Shown: in pieces, positions 7,907-13,975 of the stretch
How the letters are laid out: every line of letters starts with the position of its first letter
How positions within the stretch are numbered: the stretch's first letter is position 1
Assembly: GCA_910587905.1 (NCBI GenBank)
Contig: CAJUOF010000276.1
Coordinates: forward strand, 1-26,238
Source of the DNA: an uncultured Lachnospiraceae bacterium
GTDB taxonomy: Bacteria > Bacillota_A > Clostridia > Lachnospirales > Lachnospiraceae
Direction: 5' to 3'
DNA length: 26,238 nucleotides
Program-made: the position numbers and the translations under genes
Notes under the pieces: model-generated
The model's database searches: none
What the model was told of the DNA's origin: nothing
Seen by the model: the letters and a program-made list of their open reading frames with translations, nothing else

Positions 7907-7920
7907 GGAAGGCGCCTTCC
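7907..7920. terminator. Possible short terminator between the GntR gene and feoB
   Basis: GGAAGGCGCCTTCC is a perfect 14-base palindrome seven bases after the regulator stop codon and 44 bases beyond the feoB stop, between two convergent genes. It can form a five-pair stem with a GCGC loop. The following GCATCTTTATAT is only weakly T-rich, so termination is uncertain. Confidence 0.35.
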
Positions 7921-7963
7921 GCATCTTTATATAAGGAAAATACAAATATGAAGCACCAAAGTT

Positions 7964-10411
7964 TTACACTCTCACCTTCGCCATGAAGGTCCGGCTCTCC
8001 TTATAGGGTCTGAACAGCATGTAAAGAATGCCTGCCGTCAGGACCGCCGCCGAGGCCGTGCCGAGGCCGTTGACGCTTCCGGTGAAGAGAAGGCCAAGCT
8101 GGTACACGATAAAAGCGATCACGTAGGCGAACACACACTGATAACCGATGGCGAACCAGGTCCACTTCGCACTGTTCATCTCCCGCTTGATGGCGCCGAT
8201 GGCCGCAAAGCAGGGGGCGCAGAGCAGGTTGAAAATCAGGAAGGAGTAGGCGGCCAGGGGCGTGAAGGCCATCCGCATGTTGGCCCAGATCTGCCAGCCG
8301 TTCTCCGCCACCTCGTCGAAGCCGCCGAAGAGCACGCCGAAGGTTCCCACCACGTTTTCCTTGGCGATCAGGCCGGTGACGGACGCCACGGCTCCCTGCC
8401 AGTGTCCCCAGCCCAGAGGCGCAAAGATCCAGGCGACGCCCTTTCCGACGAAGGCCAGAAGGCTCTCGTCCATCTCCACGGCGCCAAAGCCGTTCTCCCC
8501 AAAACCGTAGGAGGAAGTAAACCACACCAGGATGGTCGCCAGAAGGATGATGGTTCCGGCCTTCTTGATGAAGGACCAACCCCGCTCCCACATGGCCCGC
8601 AGCACGCTGCCCGCAGTGGGCAGATGGTAGGCGGGAAGCTCCATGACGAAGGGAGCCGGATCCCCCGCAAACATCCTCGTCTTCTTTAACATGACACCGG
8701 AAATGATGATGGCCGCAATACCCACGAAGTAGGCGCTGGGAGCCACCCACCAGGCTCCGCCGAACATGGCCCCCGCAATCAGGGCGATGATGGGAAGCTT
8801 TGCCCCGCAGGGAATGAAGGTGGTGGTCATGATGGTCATCTTCCGGTCCCTGTCGTTCTCAATGGTCCTGGAGGCCATGATCCCGGGCACGCCGCAGCCC
8901 ACGCCCACCAGCATCGGGATGAAGGATTTTCCGGAAAGACCGAACTTGCGGAAGATCCGGTCCATGATAAAGGCGATCCTCGCCATGTAGCCGCAGCTTT
9001 CCAGGAATGCCAGGAACAAAAACAGCACCAGCATCTGAGGCACAAAGCCAAGCACCGCACCCACACCGGCCACAATGCCGTCGATGATCAGGTCGTGGAG
9101 CCAGTCCGCACAGCCCACCGCCTCAAGGCCGTTCTCGATGAGTCCGGGAATGCCGGGGACCCAGGTGCCGTAATCGGCCGGATCCGGCTCCTCCGTCTCT
9201 GCCGCCGCCAGATAGGCATCGTAGTCGACCGGGATTTCCTCCTCCACGTTACCCTCATCGTCATAGAGATACGCTGTGGTGGTGATGCCGGCTGCCAGAG
9301 TCTCGTCAAGCACCGTCTCCTCGTCCGTGGACGCCGCCTCGTCGACGGCTCCCGCCTCCTCCGCCGCCTCCAGGAAAGCCTCTTCAACGGCCGCAGGCAC
9401 TGCGTATTCCTCTGCCGCCGCCTCGTACTCGCCCCGGCCCATGCCGAAGAGATACCAGCCGTCGCCGAACACTCCGTCGTTGGCCCAGTCGGTGGCAATG
9501 GTCCCAACCGTGCTCACGGACACGTAGTAGACGATGAACATCACCAGGGCGAAGATCGGGAGGGCCAGGAACCGGTTGGTCACCACCCGGTCAATCTTGT
9601 CGGAGACCGTGAGGCCCCCTGCGTTCTTTTTCTGATAGCAGCCCTTGATGATGGAGGCGATATAGACATAGCGCTCGTTGGTGATGATGCTCTCCGCATC
9701 GTCGTCCAGCTCCTTCTCCGCCGCCCGAATGTCCGCCTCGATGTGGTCCAGTTTCTCTTTCTCCAGCTTCATCTGCTCCAGGACTTTTTCATCCCGCTCG
9801 AAGATCTTGATGGCGTACCACCGCTGCTGCTCCTCGGGCATGCTATGTACGGCCACCTCCTCGATATGGGCCAGGGCGTGCTCCACCGCCCCGGAAAAGC
9901 TGTGGGCCGGCACGGTCCTGGTCTCCGTCGCCGCTTTCACCGCCGCCTCGGCCGCCTCCATGGTCCCCGTTCCCTTTAAAGCTGAAATCTCCACCACCTT
10001 GCAGCCCAGCTGCCTGGAAAGCTCCGTCGTGTTGATCTTGTCGCCGTTCTTCTCCACCACGTCCATCATATTGACGGCCACCACCACGGGGATCCCCAGC
10101 TCCACAAGCTGGGTGGTCAGATAAAGATTCCGCTCCAGGTTCGTGCCGTCGATGATGTTGAGGATGGCATCGGGCCGTTCCGTGATCAGGTAATTTCTGG
10201 CCACCACCTCCTCCAAAGTGTAGGGAGAAAGGGAATAGATGCCCGGAAGGTCTATGATCTTCACGTCGTCATGCTTCTTTAACTTTCCCTCCTTTTTCTC
10301 CACCGTCACGCCGGGCCAGTTCCCCACAAACTGGTTGGAACCGGTCAGCGCATTGAATAATGTCGTCTTCCCGCTGTTGGGATTCCCCGCAAGGGCGATT
10401 TTCATACTCAT
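7964..10411 (-). CDS. feoB: Ferrous iron transporter FeoB with acidic insert
   Basis: 815 residues. The N-terminal G domain has G1 GNPNSGKTT (9-17), DLPGIYSLSPYT (about 54-65) and NMMD (114-117), followed by the helical GDI spacer (about 170-270). The membrane part begins with LPIFALVMFIVYYVSVS (about 284-300) and includes the two Gate regions, for example GCGVPGIMASRTIENDRDRK (507-526) with TFIPCGAKLP. It imports Fe2+ across the inner membrane, driven or gated by nucleotide hydrolysis. Between the first and second membrane segments, residues about 326-415 are an Ala/Glu/Asp-rich stretch that most FeoB proteins replace with a short loop. feoA lies upstream, separated by palindrome copy B. No feoC is seen. 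Confidence 0.95.
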   Translation of the reverse strand: MSMKIALAGNPNSGKTTLFNALTGSNQFVGNWPGVTVEKKEGKLKKHDDVKIIDLPGIYSLSPYTLEEVVARNYLITERPDAILNIIDGTNLERNLYLTTQLVELGIPVVVAVNMMDVVEKNGDKINTTELSRQLGCKVVEISALKGTGTMEAAEAAVKAATETRTVPAHSFSGAVEHALAHIEEVAVHSMPEEQQRWYAIKIFERDEKVLEQMKLEKEKLDHIEADIRAAEKELDDDAESIITNERYVYIASIIKGCYQKKNAGGLTVSDKIDRVVTNRFLALPIFALVMFIVYYVSVSTVGTIATDWANDGVFGDGWYLFGMGRGEYEAAAEEYAVPAAVEEAFLEAAEEAGAVDEAASTDEETVLDETLAAGITTTAYLYDDEGNVEEEIPVDYDAYLAAAETEEPDPADYGTWVPGIPGLIENGLEAVGCADWLHDLIIDGIVAGVGAVLGFVPQMLVLFLFLAFLESCGYMARIAFIMDRIFRKFGLSGKSFIPMLVGVGCGVPGIMASRTIENDRDRKMTIMTTTFIPCGAKLPIIALIAGAMFGGAWWVAPSAYFVGIAAIIISGVMLKKTRMFAGDPAPFVMELPAYHLPTAGSVLRAMWERGWSFIKKAGTIILLATILVWFTSSYGFGENGFGAVEMDESLLAFVGKGVAWIFAPLGWGHWQGAVASVTGLIAKENVVGTFGVLFGGFDEVAENGWQIWANMRMAFTPLAAYSFLIFNLLCAPCFAAIGAIKREMNSAKWTWFAIGYQCVFAYVIAFIVYQLGLLFTGSVNGLGTASAAVLTAGILYMLFRPYKESRTFMAKVRV

Positions 10412-10441
10412 AGCCTTTTATCCTTTCCATACATATTGGTC

Positions 10442-10658
10442 ATCCGGCAACTGCGAAACATAAAATTGGGAGAATATTCTGCCAATATGTCCATCCAAAG
10501 CCTGCTGCGCCAACCATTCCAACGAGCCCATAAGCGCAGAAAACGGTCGGGATGGGCCCTCCCGTTTTCCATGGTCTCGTTTCCATGGCGCAGAGGGCTT
10601 TTCCTGGATGCGATCGTCAGAATCCCTTCCAGTTTTTTCGGTTTCGCAATTGCCGGAT
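10442..10658. repeat. Palindromic repeat family, copy B (full length), between feoA and feoB
   Basis: 217 bases bounded by 18-base inverted repeats ATCCGGCAACTGCGAAAC (10442-10459) and GTTTCGCAATTGCCGGAT (10641-10658), with one G-T type mismatch. The central stem pairs TGCGCC (10506-10511) with GGCGCA (10587-10592) and AACGAG (10521-10526) with CTCGTT (10576-10581), then GAAAACGG with CCGTTTTC nearer the loop. Copy A is nearly identical where both exist. It lies 30 bases upstream of feoB in the operon and has no coding content. Flanking bases show no clear target-site duplication. Confidence 0.85.
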
Positions 10659-10706
10659 ATTAGTTTTTCCTAACCATGCTTCCAAAAAATAAGTGCGCCC
10701 TGCACC

Positions 10707-10928
10707 TCAGCCCACCTCGATCATTTCCGCATCCGCTTTCCGGAGAGACAGCTCATACCCTCTCACCGTCACCTCCACCGGATCCCCCAGGGGAGCCACC
10801 TTCCGCACGTAAATCTCCACACCTCGGGTAATGCCCATGTCCATGATCCTGCGCTTGACCGCTCCCTCCCCGTGGAGCTTCACCACGGTGGCGGTATCGC
10901 CGATCTTTGCCTCTCTCAATGTCTTCAT
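10707..10928 (-). CDS. feoA: FeoA SH3-like protein (first type)
   Basis: 73 residues, ATG 10928 preceded by AAGGAGG. The sequence LREAKIGDTATVVKLHGEG, then KRRIMDMGITRGVEIYVRKV and APLGDPVEVTVRGYELSLRK is a complete FeoA fold: a small cytoplasmic SH3-like domain that works with FeoB, probably modulating its G domain. It is the second gene of the operon, 68 bases downstream of another FeoA. In many Clostridia two feoA genes precede feoB, so the duplicate is not in itself odd. The gap to feoB is nearly 300 bases because of palindrome copy B. Confidence 0.92.
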   Translation of the reverse strand: MKTLREAKIGDTATVVKLHGEGAVKRRIMDMGITRGVEIYVRKVAPLGDPVEVTVRGYELSLRKADAEMIEVG

Positions 10929-10996
10929 ACCATGTCCTCCTTGTTTCTATGCATCTTTCCGGCGCATCCGGGGCAAGGCATCTCATGCCAAGCGCC

Positions 10997-11230
10997 TCAT
11001 GCCAGCGCCTTCACATCGGTCTTCACCAAAATCTTTCCCGCCATCTCCCTGCTGATGGCCACCCGGGACTCCTTCACGTTCACGATCAGGTTCCCGCCCA
11101 TGGTGGAAATGACCGTCACCATCCCTCCCGAGACAAAGCCCAGGTTCTCTAAGTGCGCCCGCACCTCCGGCTTCCCTCCCACCCTCTGGATCATGCTCTC
11201 CTCTCCTATCGCTGCCAGTGTAAGCGGCAT
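10997..11230 (-). CDS. feoA: FeoA SH3-like protein (second type, operon leader)
   Basis: 77 residues from the ATG at 11230. This start has AAAGGG nine bases upstream and gives the typical beginning MPLTLAAIGEESMIQRVGG; the longer frame to 11311 overlaps the operator region and is less likely. The motif RAHLENLGFVSGGMVTVIS followed by GGNLIVNVKESRVAISREMA is the FeoA fold. It differs clearly from the other FeoA (no MGITRGVEI block), so the two are old paralogues and not a recent duplication. It is first in the operon behind the metal-box promoter. Confidence 0.88.
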   Translation of the reverse strand: MPLTLAAIGEESMIQRVGGKPEVRAHLENLGFVSGGMVTVISTMGGNLIVNVKESRVAISREMAGKILVKTDVKALA

Positions 11231-11317
11231 CCTCCTCATCCCTTTCCCATGACAAGCCTGCGCCATATTCTGGGCAGACTCGCAGTAAGTTTCTGCTAAC
11301 CTTTCTCGCAAAAGAAT

Positions 11318-11335
11318 GGTTAGATTTTCCTAACC
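11318..11335. promoter_or_regulatory. Operator dyad 1 of the feo operon
   Basis: GGTTAG-ATTTTC-CTAACC has perfect six-base arms with a six-base spacer, and covers the expected transcription start and early leader. The half-sites are like those of DtxR/IdeR metal-dependent repressors, but the published consensus has much closer half-sites. Iron repression is inferred from the gene content. Confidence 0.55.
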
Positions 11336-11341
11336 ACGTAT

Positions 11342-11370
11342 ATGTTAGCACCCTCTAACCTATTTGTCAA
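11342..11370 (-). promoter_or_regulatory. feo operon promoter with overlapping operator dyad 2
   Basis: On the minus strand TTGACA (11370-11365), a 17-base spacer and TAACAT (11347-11342) make a strong promoter about 110 bases before feoA. The spacer contains GTTAG-CACCCT-CTAAC (11344-11359 on the plus strand), a second dyad with the same half-sites and the same six-base spacing as the one at 11318. A further TAACC half-site lies at 11297-11301. A bound repressor would block RNA polymerase directly. Confidence 0.65.
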
Positions 11371-11398
11371 CCATTTTTTCAAAAATAAGAATAGCGGC

Positions 11399-11533
11399 TT
11401 ACTTACTGCCATAATGGGAACGGCACTGAGCGATCTCGATCTGTCCGTTGACGATCCGATAGACAAGGCGATTACTCTCGTCGATCCGGCGGCTCCACCA
11501 TCCGGAAAAATTTCCTTTCAGAGGTTCCGGTTT
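11399..11533 (-). pseudogene. Remnant of a YoeB/Txe-family toxin (C-terminal part only)
   Basis: The minus-strand frame ending with TAA at 11399-11401 reads KPEPLKGNFSGWWSRRIDES, continues NRLVYRIVNGQIEIAQC and ends RSHYGSK. This is the C-terminal half of YoeB/Txe mRNA interferases, including the conserved WSRRI, HRLVY-like and C-R-HY motifs. The N-terminal half is missing and there is no start codon or ribosome site. The frame overlaps the last five codons of the antitoxin gene, so a deletion seems to have joined antitoxin codon about 77 to the toxin tail. A functional toxin cannot be made from it. Confidence 0.75.
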
Positions 11534-11772
11534 TCGTGCGCCTGTCCTTTGCCGGCTTCCAGATCTGCAACTGCTTTCCGCAAATGACGCTGGTTTTCCT
11601 CGCTGTAAAAAGGATCAGCCGAAATTTCAAAGGGTATTTTATTCTGCCGCACGACAGCCTTTGTGAACATGGTAATAGCGGTGGTCATATTCAACCCCAT
11701 ATCTTCAAAAAGAATCTCTGCCTGCCTTTTTAAATTCTCATCCATGCGTATCGTAACACTTGTTGTCGCCAT
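11518..11772 (-). CDS. RelB/DinJ-family antitoxin, 3' end altered by deletion
   Basis: 84 residues from ATG 11772 behind AAAGGAG. The sequence begins TTSVTIRMDENLKRQAEIL and continues FEDMGLNMTTAITMFTKAVV, the ribbon-helix-helix DNA-binding and dimerisation part of RelB/DinJ antitoxins. It then has the usual linker DPFYSEENQRHLRKAVADLE. Normal relatives end in an acidic toxin-binding tail after AGKGQAHE; here the last residues NRNL are read from toxin DNA in another frame. It can probably still bind its own promoter but has no cognate toxin in the window. It may be a leftover or may work against other toxins. Confidence 0.85.
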   Translation of the reverse strand: MATTSVTIRMDENLKRQAEILFEDMGLNMTTAITMFTKAVVRQNKIPFEISADPFYSEENQRHLRKAVADLEAGKGQAHENRNL

Positions 11773-11796
11773 GCTATCAGCTCCTTTCGTACATAT

Positions 11797-11825
11797 AGTT
11801 TAACAAAATATATGTTATATGTCAA
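11797..11825 (-). promoter_or_regulatory. Antitoxin promoter
   Basis: TTGACA (11825-11820), 17 bases, TAAACT (11802-11797) on the minus strand, ending 25 bases before the antitoxin ATG. An ACATA-G-TATGT dyad sits directly upstream of the -35 box and could be the autoregulatory RelB/DinJ operator. Confidence 0.55.
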
Positions 11826-11983
11826 TACATAGTATGTACAATCAGATAACATGTGCTTTTCATATATTTTCTGTCCTATTAAATTGCATTCATGCGCAAT
11901 ACTTTCTGCCGCACAGAAAAAATCTCCCCGCATACCATGGATAGCAGAGAGATCCCCCTCCGGATACTCCTGAATATGCGGAA
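11826..11983. other. Gene-free stretch upstream of the antitoxin
   Basis: Apart from the short ACATA-G-TATGT dyad next to the antitoxin promoter I see nothing convincing here. A minus-strand open frame runs through it (about 86 codons from 11990) but crosses the antitoxin promoter and start, and I recognise no family. It could be debris from an older insertion. Confidence 0.4.
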
Positions 11984-12057
11984 GGCACATACAAAATAAA
12001 CCACCATATCAGCATTGCAGATACCACCATGAATGAAAGTGGTTTATTTTGTGCCTC
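11984..12057. repeat. Inverted repeat (hairpin) of about 74 bases
   Basis: GGCACATACAAAATAAACC (from 11984, ending AC) faces GTGGTTTATTTTGTGCC (12039-12055 approximately). Apart from a four-base bulge (TACA) the arms of 17 pairs are complementary. The loop is about 35 bases. It may be a bidirectional terminator or the two ends of a tiny mobile element. It does not resemble the other palindrome family. Confidence 0.55.
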
Positions 12058-12138
12058 CGGCGGATGCGCAGAAAATGGGGGAGGAAGATATCACTTCGTG
12101 ATCCCATTTTCGCGCAGTTCAGCGCCGGAGCGCTGAAC
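12055..12138 (+). promoter_or_regulatory. Structured leader upstream of the DUF305 gene with two competing hairpins
   Basis: Hairpin 1 pairs CTCCGGCG (12055-12062) with CGCCGGAG (12123-12130), TGCGC (12065-12069) with GCGCA (12112-12116) and GAAAATGGG (12071-12079) with CCCATTTTC (12103-12111), capped by ATCAC-TTC-GTGAT (12090-12102). Hairpin 2 is GTTCAGCGC (12117-12125), loop CGGA, GCGCTGAAC (12130-12138). They share bases 12123-12130 and cannot coexist. The gene's ribosome site follows at 12163. No known riboswitch is recognised and no T-run follows. Confidence 0.5.
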
Positions 12139-12177
12139 TTTCAAAGTAAACGCCCACAAGATCAAGGAGACTTACTC

Positions 12178-12753
12178 ATGGCAAACAGCGAACGCTTCTC
12201 TTTTGACACGAAAGAATACCTGAACACCTTCTACTGCATTTTAGATCAGATGGTCCGGGAAATGACGACGGCCAACCTGACGGAAAGCATCTCCAACAAC
12301 TTCATCGTCCAGATGATCCCCCACCACCAGGCGGCCATCCGGATGTCGGAAAACCTTTTAAAGTACACGGACTGGTGCCCCTTAAAGACCATCGCCGAAC
12401 AGATCATCGAGGAGCAGACCAAAGGCATCGCAGAGATGGAGGCCCTGCTTGGGGACTGCTCCTGCCTCCTGAACTGCGACAAGGACATCTGCCTCTACGA
12501 CCGCCGCACCTGCCAGATCATGGAGGTCATGTTCACCGACATGGAATTTGCCAAACAGACAGATTCCATCGACGCCAATTTCATGTTTGAAATGATCCCC
12601 CACCACTTAGGCACCGTCTCCATGGCGGAAAACGCCCTCCACTACGAGGTCTGTGACGGTCTGGTTCCCATCCTGGAATCCATCATAACCTCCCAGAGGC
12701 GGGGCGTGCGCCAGATGCAGGGACTGCTGCGGAGAATCGAGTACAGTATGTAA
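12178..12753 (+). CDS. DUF305 family protein with two repeats
   Basis: 191 residues. The ATG at 12178 has AAGGAG about nine bases upstream; a longer frame begins at 12049 inside the hairpins and is rejected. Two DUF305 (ferritin-like four-helix) units are visible: NNFIVQMIPHHQAAIRMSEN near residues 41-60 and NFMFEMIPHHLGTVSMAEN near 124-142. Each has the characteristic M-I-P-HH pair that could bind metal. Between them is a cysteine-rich segment (C94, C96, C100, C105, C112). There is no signal peptide, although many DUF305 proteins are exported, so this one is probably cytoplasmic. The function is not known; some relatives are linked to copper or other metal stress. Confidence 0.85.
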   Translation: MANSERFSFDTKEYLNTFYCILDQMVREMTTANLTESISNNFIVQMIPHHQAAIRMSENLLKYTDWCPLKTIAEQIIEEQTKGIAEMEALLGDCSCLLNCDKDICLYDRRTCQIMEVMFTDMEFAKQTDSIDANFMFEMIPHHLGTVSMAENALHYEVCDGLVPILESIITSQRRGVRQMQGLLRRIEYSM

Positions 12754-12768
12754 GAATGGAGCAATAAA

Positions 12769-12803
12769 ACAGCGGCTGATCAACCGTAAACGTCAGCCGC
12801 TGT
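12769..12803. terminator. Bidirectional terminator hairpin between DUF305 gene and pfkB-like gene
   Basis: ACAGCGGCTGA (12769-12779) and TCAGCCGCTGT (12793-12803) form an 11-pair stem with a 13-base loop, 16 bases past the DUF305 stop codon. On the minus strand it is followed by TTTTATT, on the plus strand only by CTCATCC. It fits best as terminator of the minus-strand kinase transcript but may serve both convergent genes. Confidence 0.6.
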
Positions 12804-12914
12804 CTCATCCTCCGCAAACCCAAAGTATTGCCCATATTTTTCTCTGACAGCCATATTATGCTCATCAAATATGTTTAGATCGTCTCAAAAATTGGGCAGA
12901 TGTCCACAAAAAGC

Positions 12915-13922
12915 TCACCTCACCCCATAGGTCTCATACAACTTCCTCGTCTCGGCGACAGAGCGCAGACCACCTATGGAATCACTGGCAGAAAGATTGG
13001 CAGCAGCCGTAGCCGCCCCCATACGAAGGGCCTCTTTTACAGAAAGCCCCTGATAGATTGAGTAAAGCACACCAGCACAAAAAGCGTCTCCCGCTCCCAC
13101 AGCTCCCACAATATAGCCCTTCGGGAGTCTGAGGGACGGCTCTTCAAAGTAGTCCCCGTTCTCGTCCACAGCGCATCCAAGCTCCGGCGCATGGATCACC
13201 ACCCATTTCACTACACCAGATTTTTTTAGCGTTCTGCAGATTTCCGGAAGCCGTTCCTGCTCAAGGGCTCCGTTCACATCCCTCGGTTCAATTCCCGCAA
13301 GCATACCTCCCTCCACCTCGTTGACAATCAGATAATCCGTATATTTTAAGGAGGGAAGCACCAGTTGCTTCATCCGCTCTGCGCCCCTGGTGCTGGCCAC
13401 GTCCATGGCAGTCAGGACCCCTCTCTTTTTGATATCATGAAGAAATCTGGCCATGATCGTTCCGTACTCTGCATCCTCCTGATCCATGCTGTCAAGAAGC
13501 GCTCCGTAGCCCAGCAGCAAAAGCCGCACGTCCAATGCCTCCAAATCCACATGCTCCGGTGAAAACAGGCGGCAGGCCCCGCGGTCATGGAAAAACGTCC
13601 GCTCCCCCGTGCTCTCTATGGTCATCACATCGGAAAAGGAAGTGGCTGCCCCGGACGTCCGCCGAATTCCCGTCGCATCAATCCCATAGCCAGAAAGTCG
13701 TTCGAGCACAAATGTCCCATTGTCATCATCCCCCACCAATCCCAGGCTCTTCACCGGAATCGAGGGATCAAGAAACTTTACCCCGCAGGCCGTATTAGCG
13801 GCACAGCCGCCGATCCCGCGGCTGATACCGCTGATGTCTGCGATCATCCCCTTCTCCGGATACCCGTCGATCATTTTAATTGTATCTACCACCAGTGTCC
13901 CCGCAATTGCGATTCCGTCCAT
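12915..13922 (-). CDS. PfkB-family carbohydrate kinase
   Basis: 335 residues, ATG 13922 preceded by AGGAGGGG. The N-terminus IAIAGTLVVDTIKMIDGYPE and the GGCAANTA motif (about 38-45) form the sugar-binding part of the ribokinase fold. The C-terminal signature GAVGAGDAFCAGVLY carries the GAGD anion hole and catalytic aspartate. It should phosphorylate a sugar or nucleoside with ATP in the cytoplasm; the substrate cannot be read from the sequence. It follows rho by 53 bases on the same strand and might be read from the rho transcript, since no strong terminator lies between. No sugar transporter is adjacent. Confidence 0.87.
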   Translation of the reverse strand: MDGIAIAGTLVVDTIKMIDGYPEKGMIADISGISRGIGGCAANTACGVKFLDPSIPVKSLGLVGDDDNGTFVLERLSGYGIDATGIRRTSGAATSFSDVMTIESTGERTFFHDRGACRLFSPEHVDLEALDVRLLLLGYGALLDSMDQEDAEYGTIMARFLHDIKKRGVLTAMDVASTRGAERMKQLVLPSLKYTDYLIVNEVEGGMLAGIEPRDVNGALEQERLPEICRTLKKSGVVKWVVIHAPELGCAVDENGDYFEEPSLRLPKGYIVGAVGAGDAFCAGVLYSIYQGLSVKEALRMGAATAAANLSASDSIGGLRSVAETRKLYETYGVR

Positions 13923-13975
13923 AAAATACCCCTCCTGATCAGTTAAACTTTCACAAAGCAGACCTCTGTGTCACC

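Noticed and set aside
10412..10706. A small gene (feoC or similar) between feoA and feoB
   Set aside because: The gap is filled by palindrome copy B; the open frames across it are palindrome translations also seen at copy A.
11730..11990. 86-codon minus-strand frame upstream of the antitoxin
   Set aside because: Runs through the antitoxin promoter and overlaps its start in another frame; no recognised family and no ribosome site.
12049..12177. N-terminal extension of the DUF305 protein
   Set aside because: It would translate the leader hairpins; the ATG at 12178 has a proper AAGGAG and gives the domain its usual beginning.
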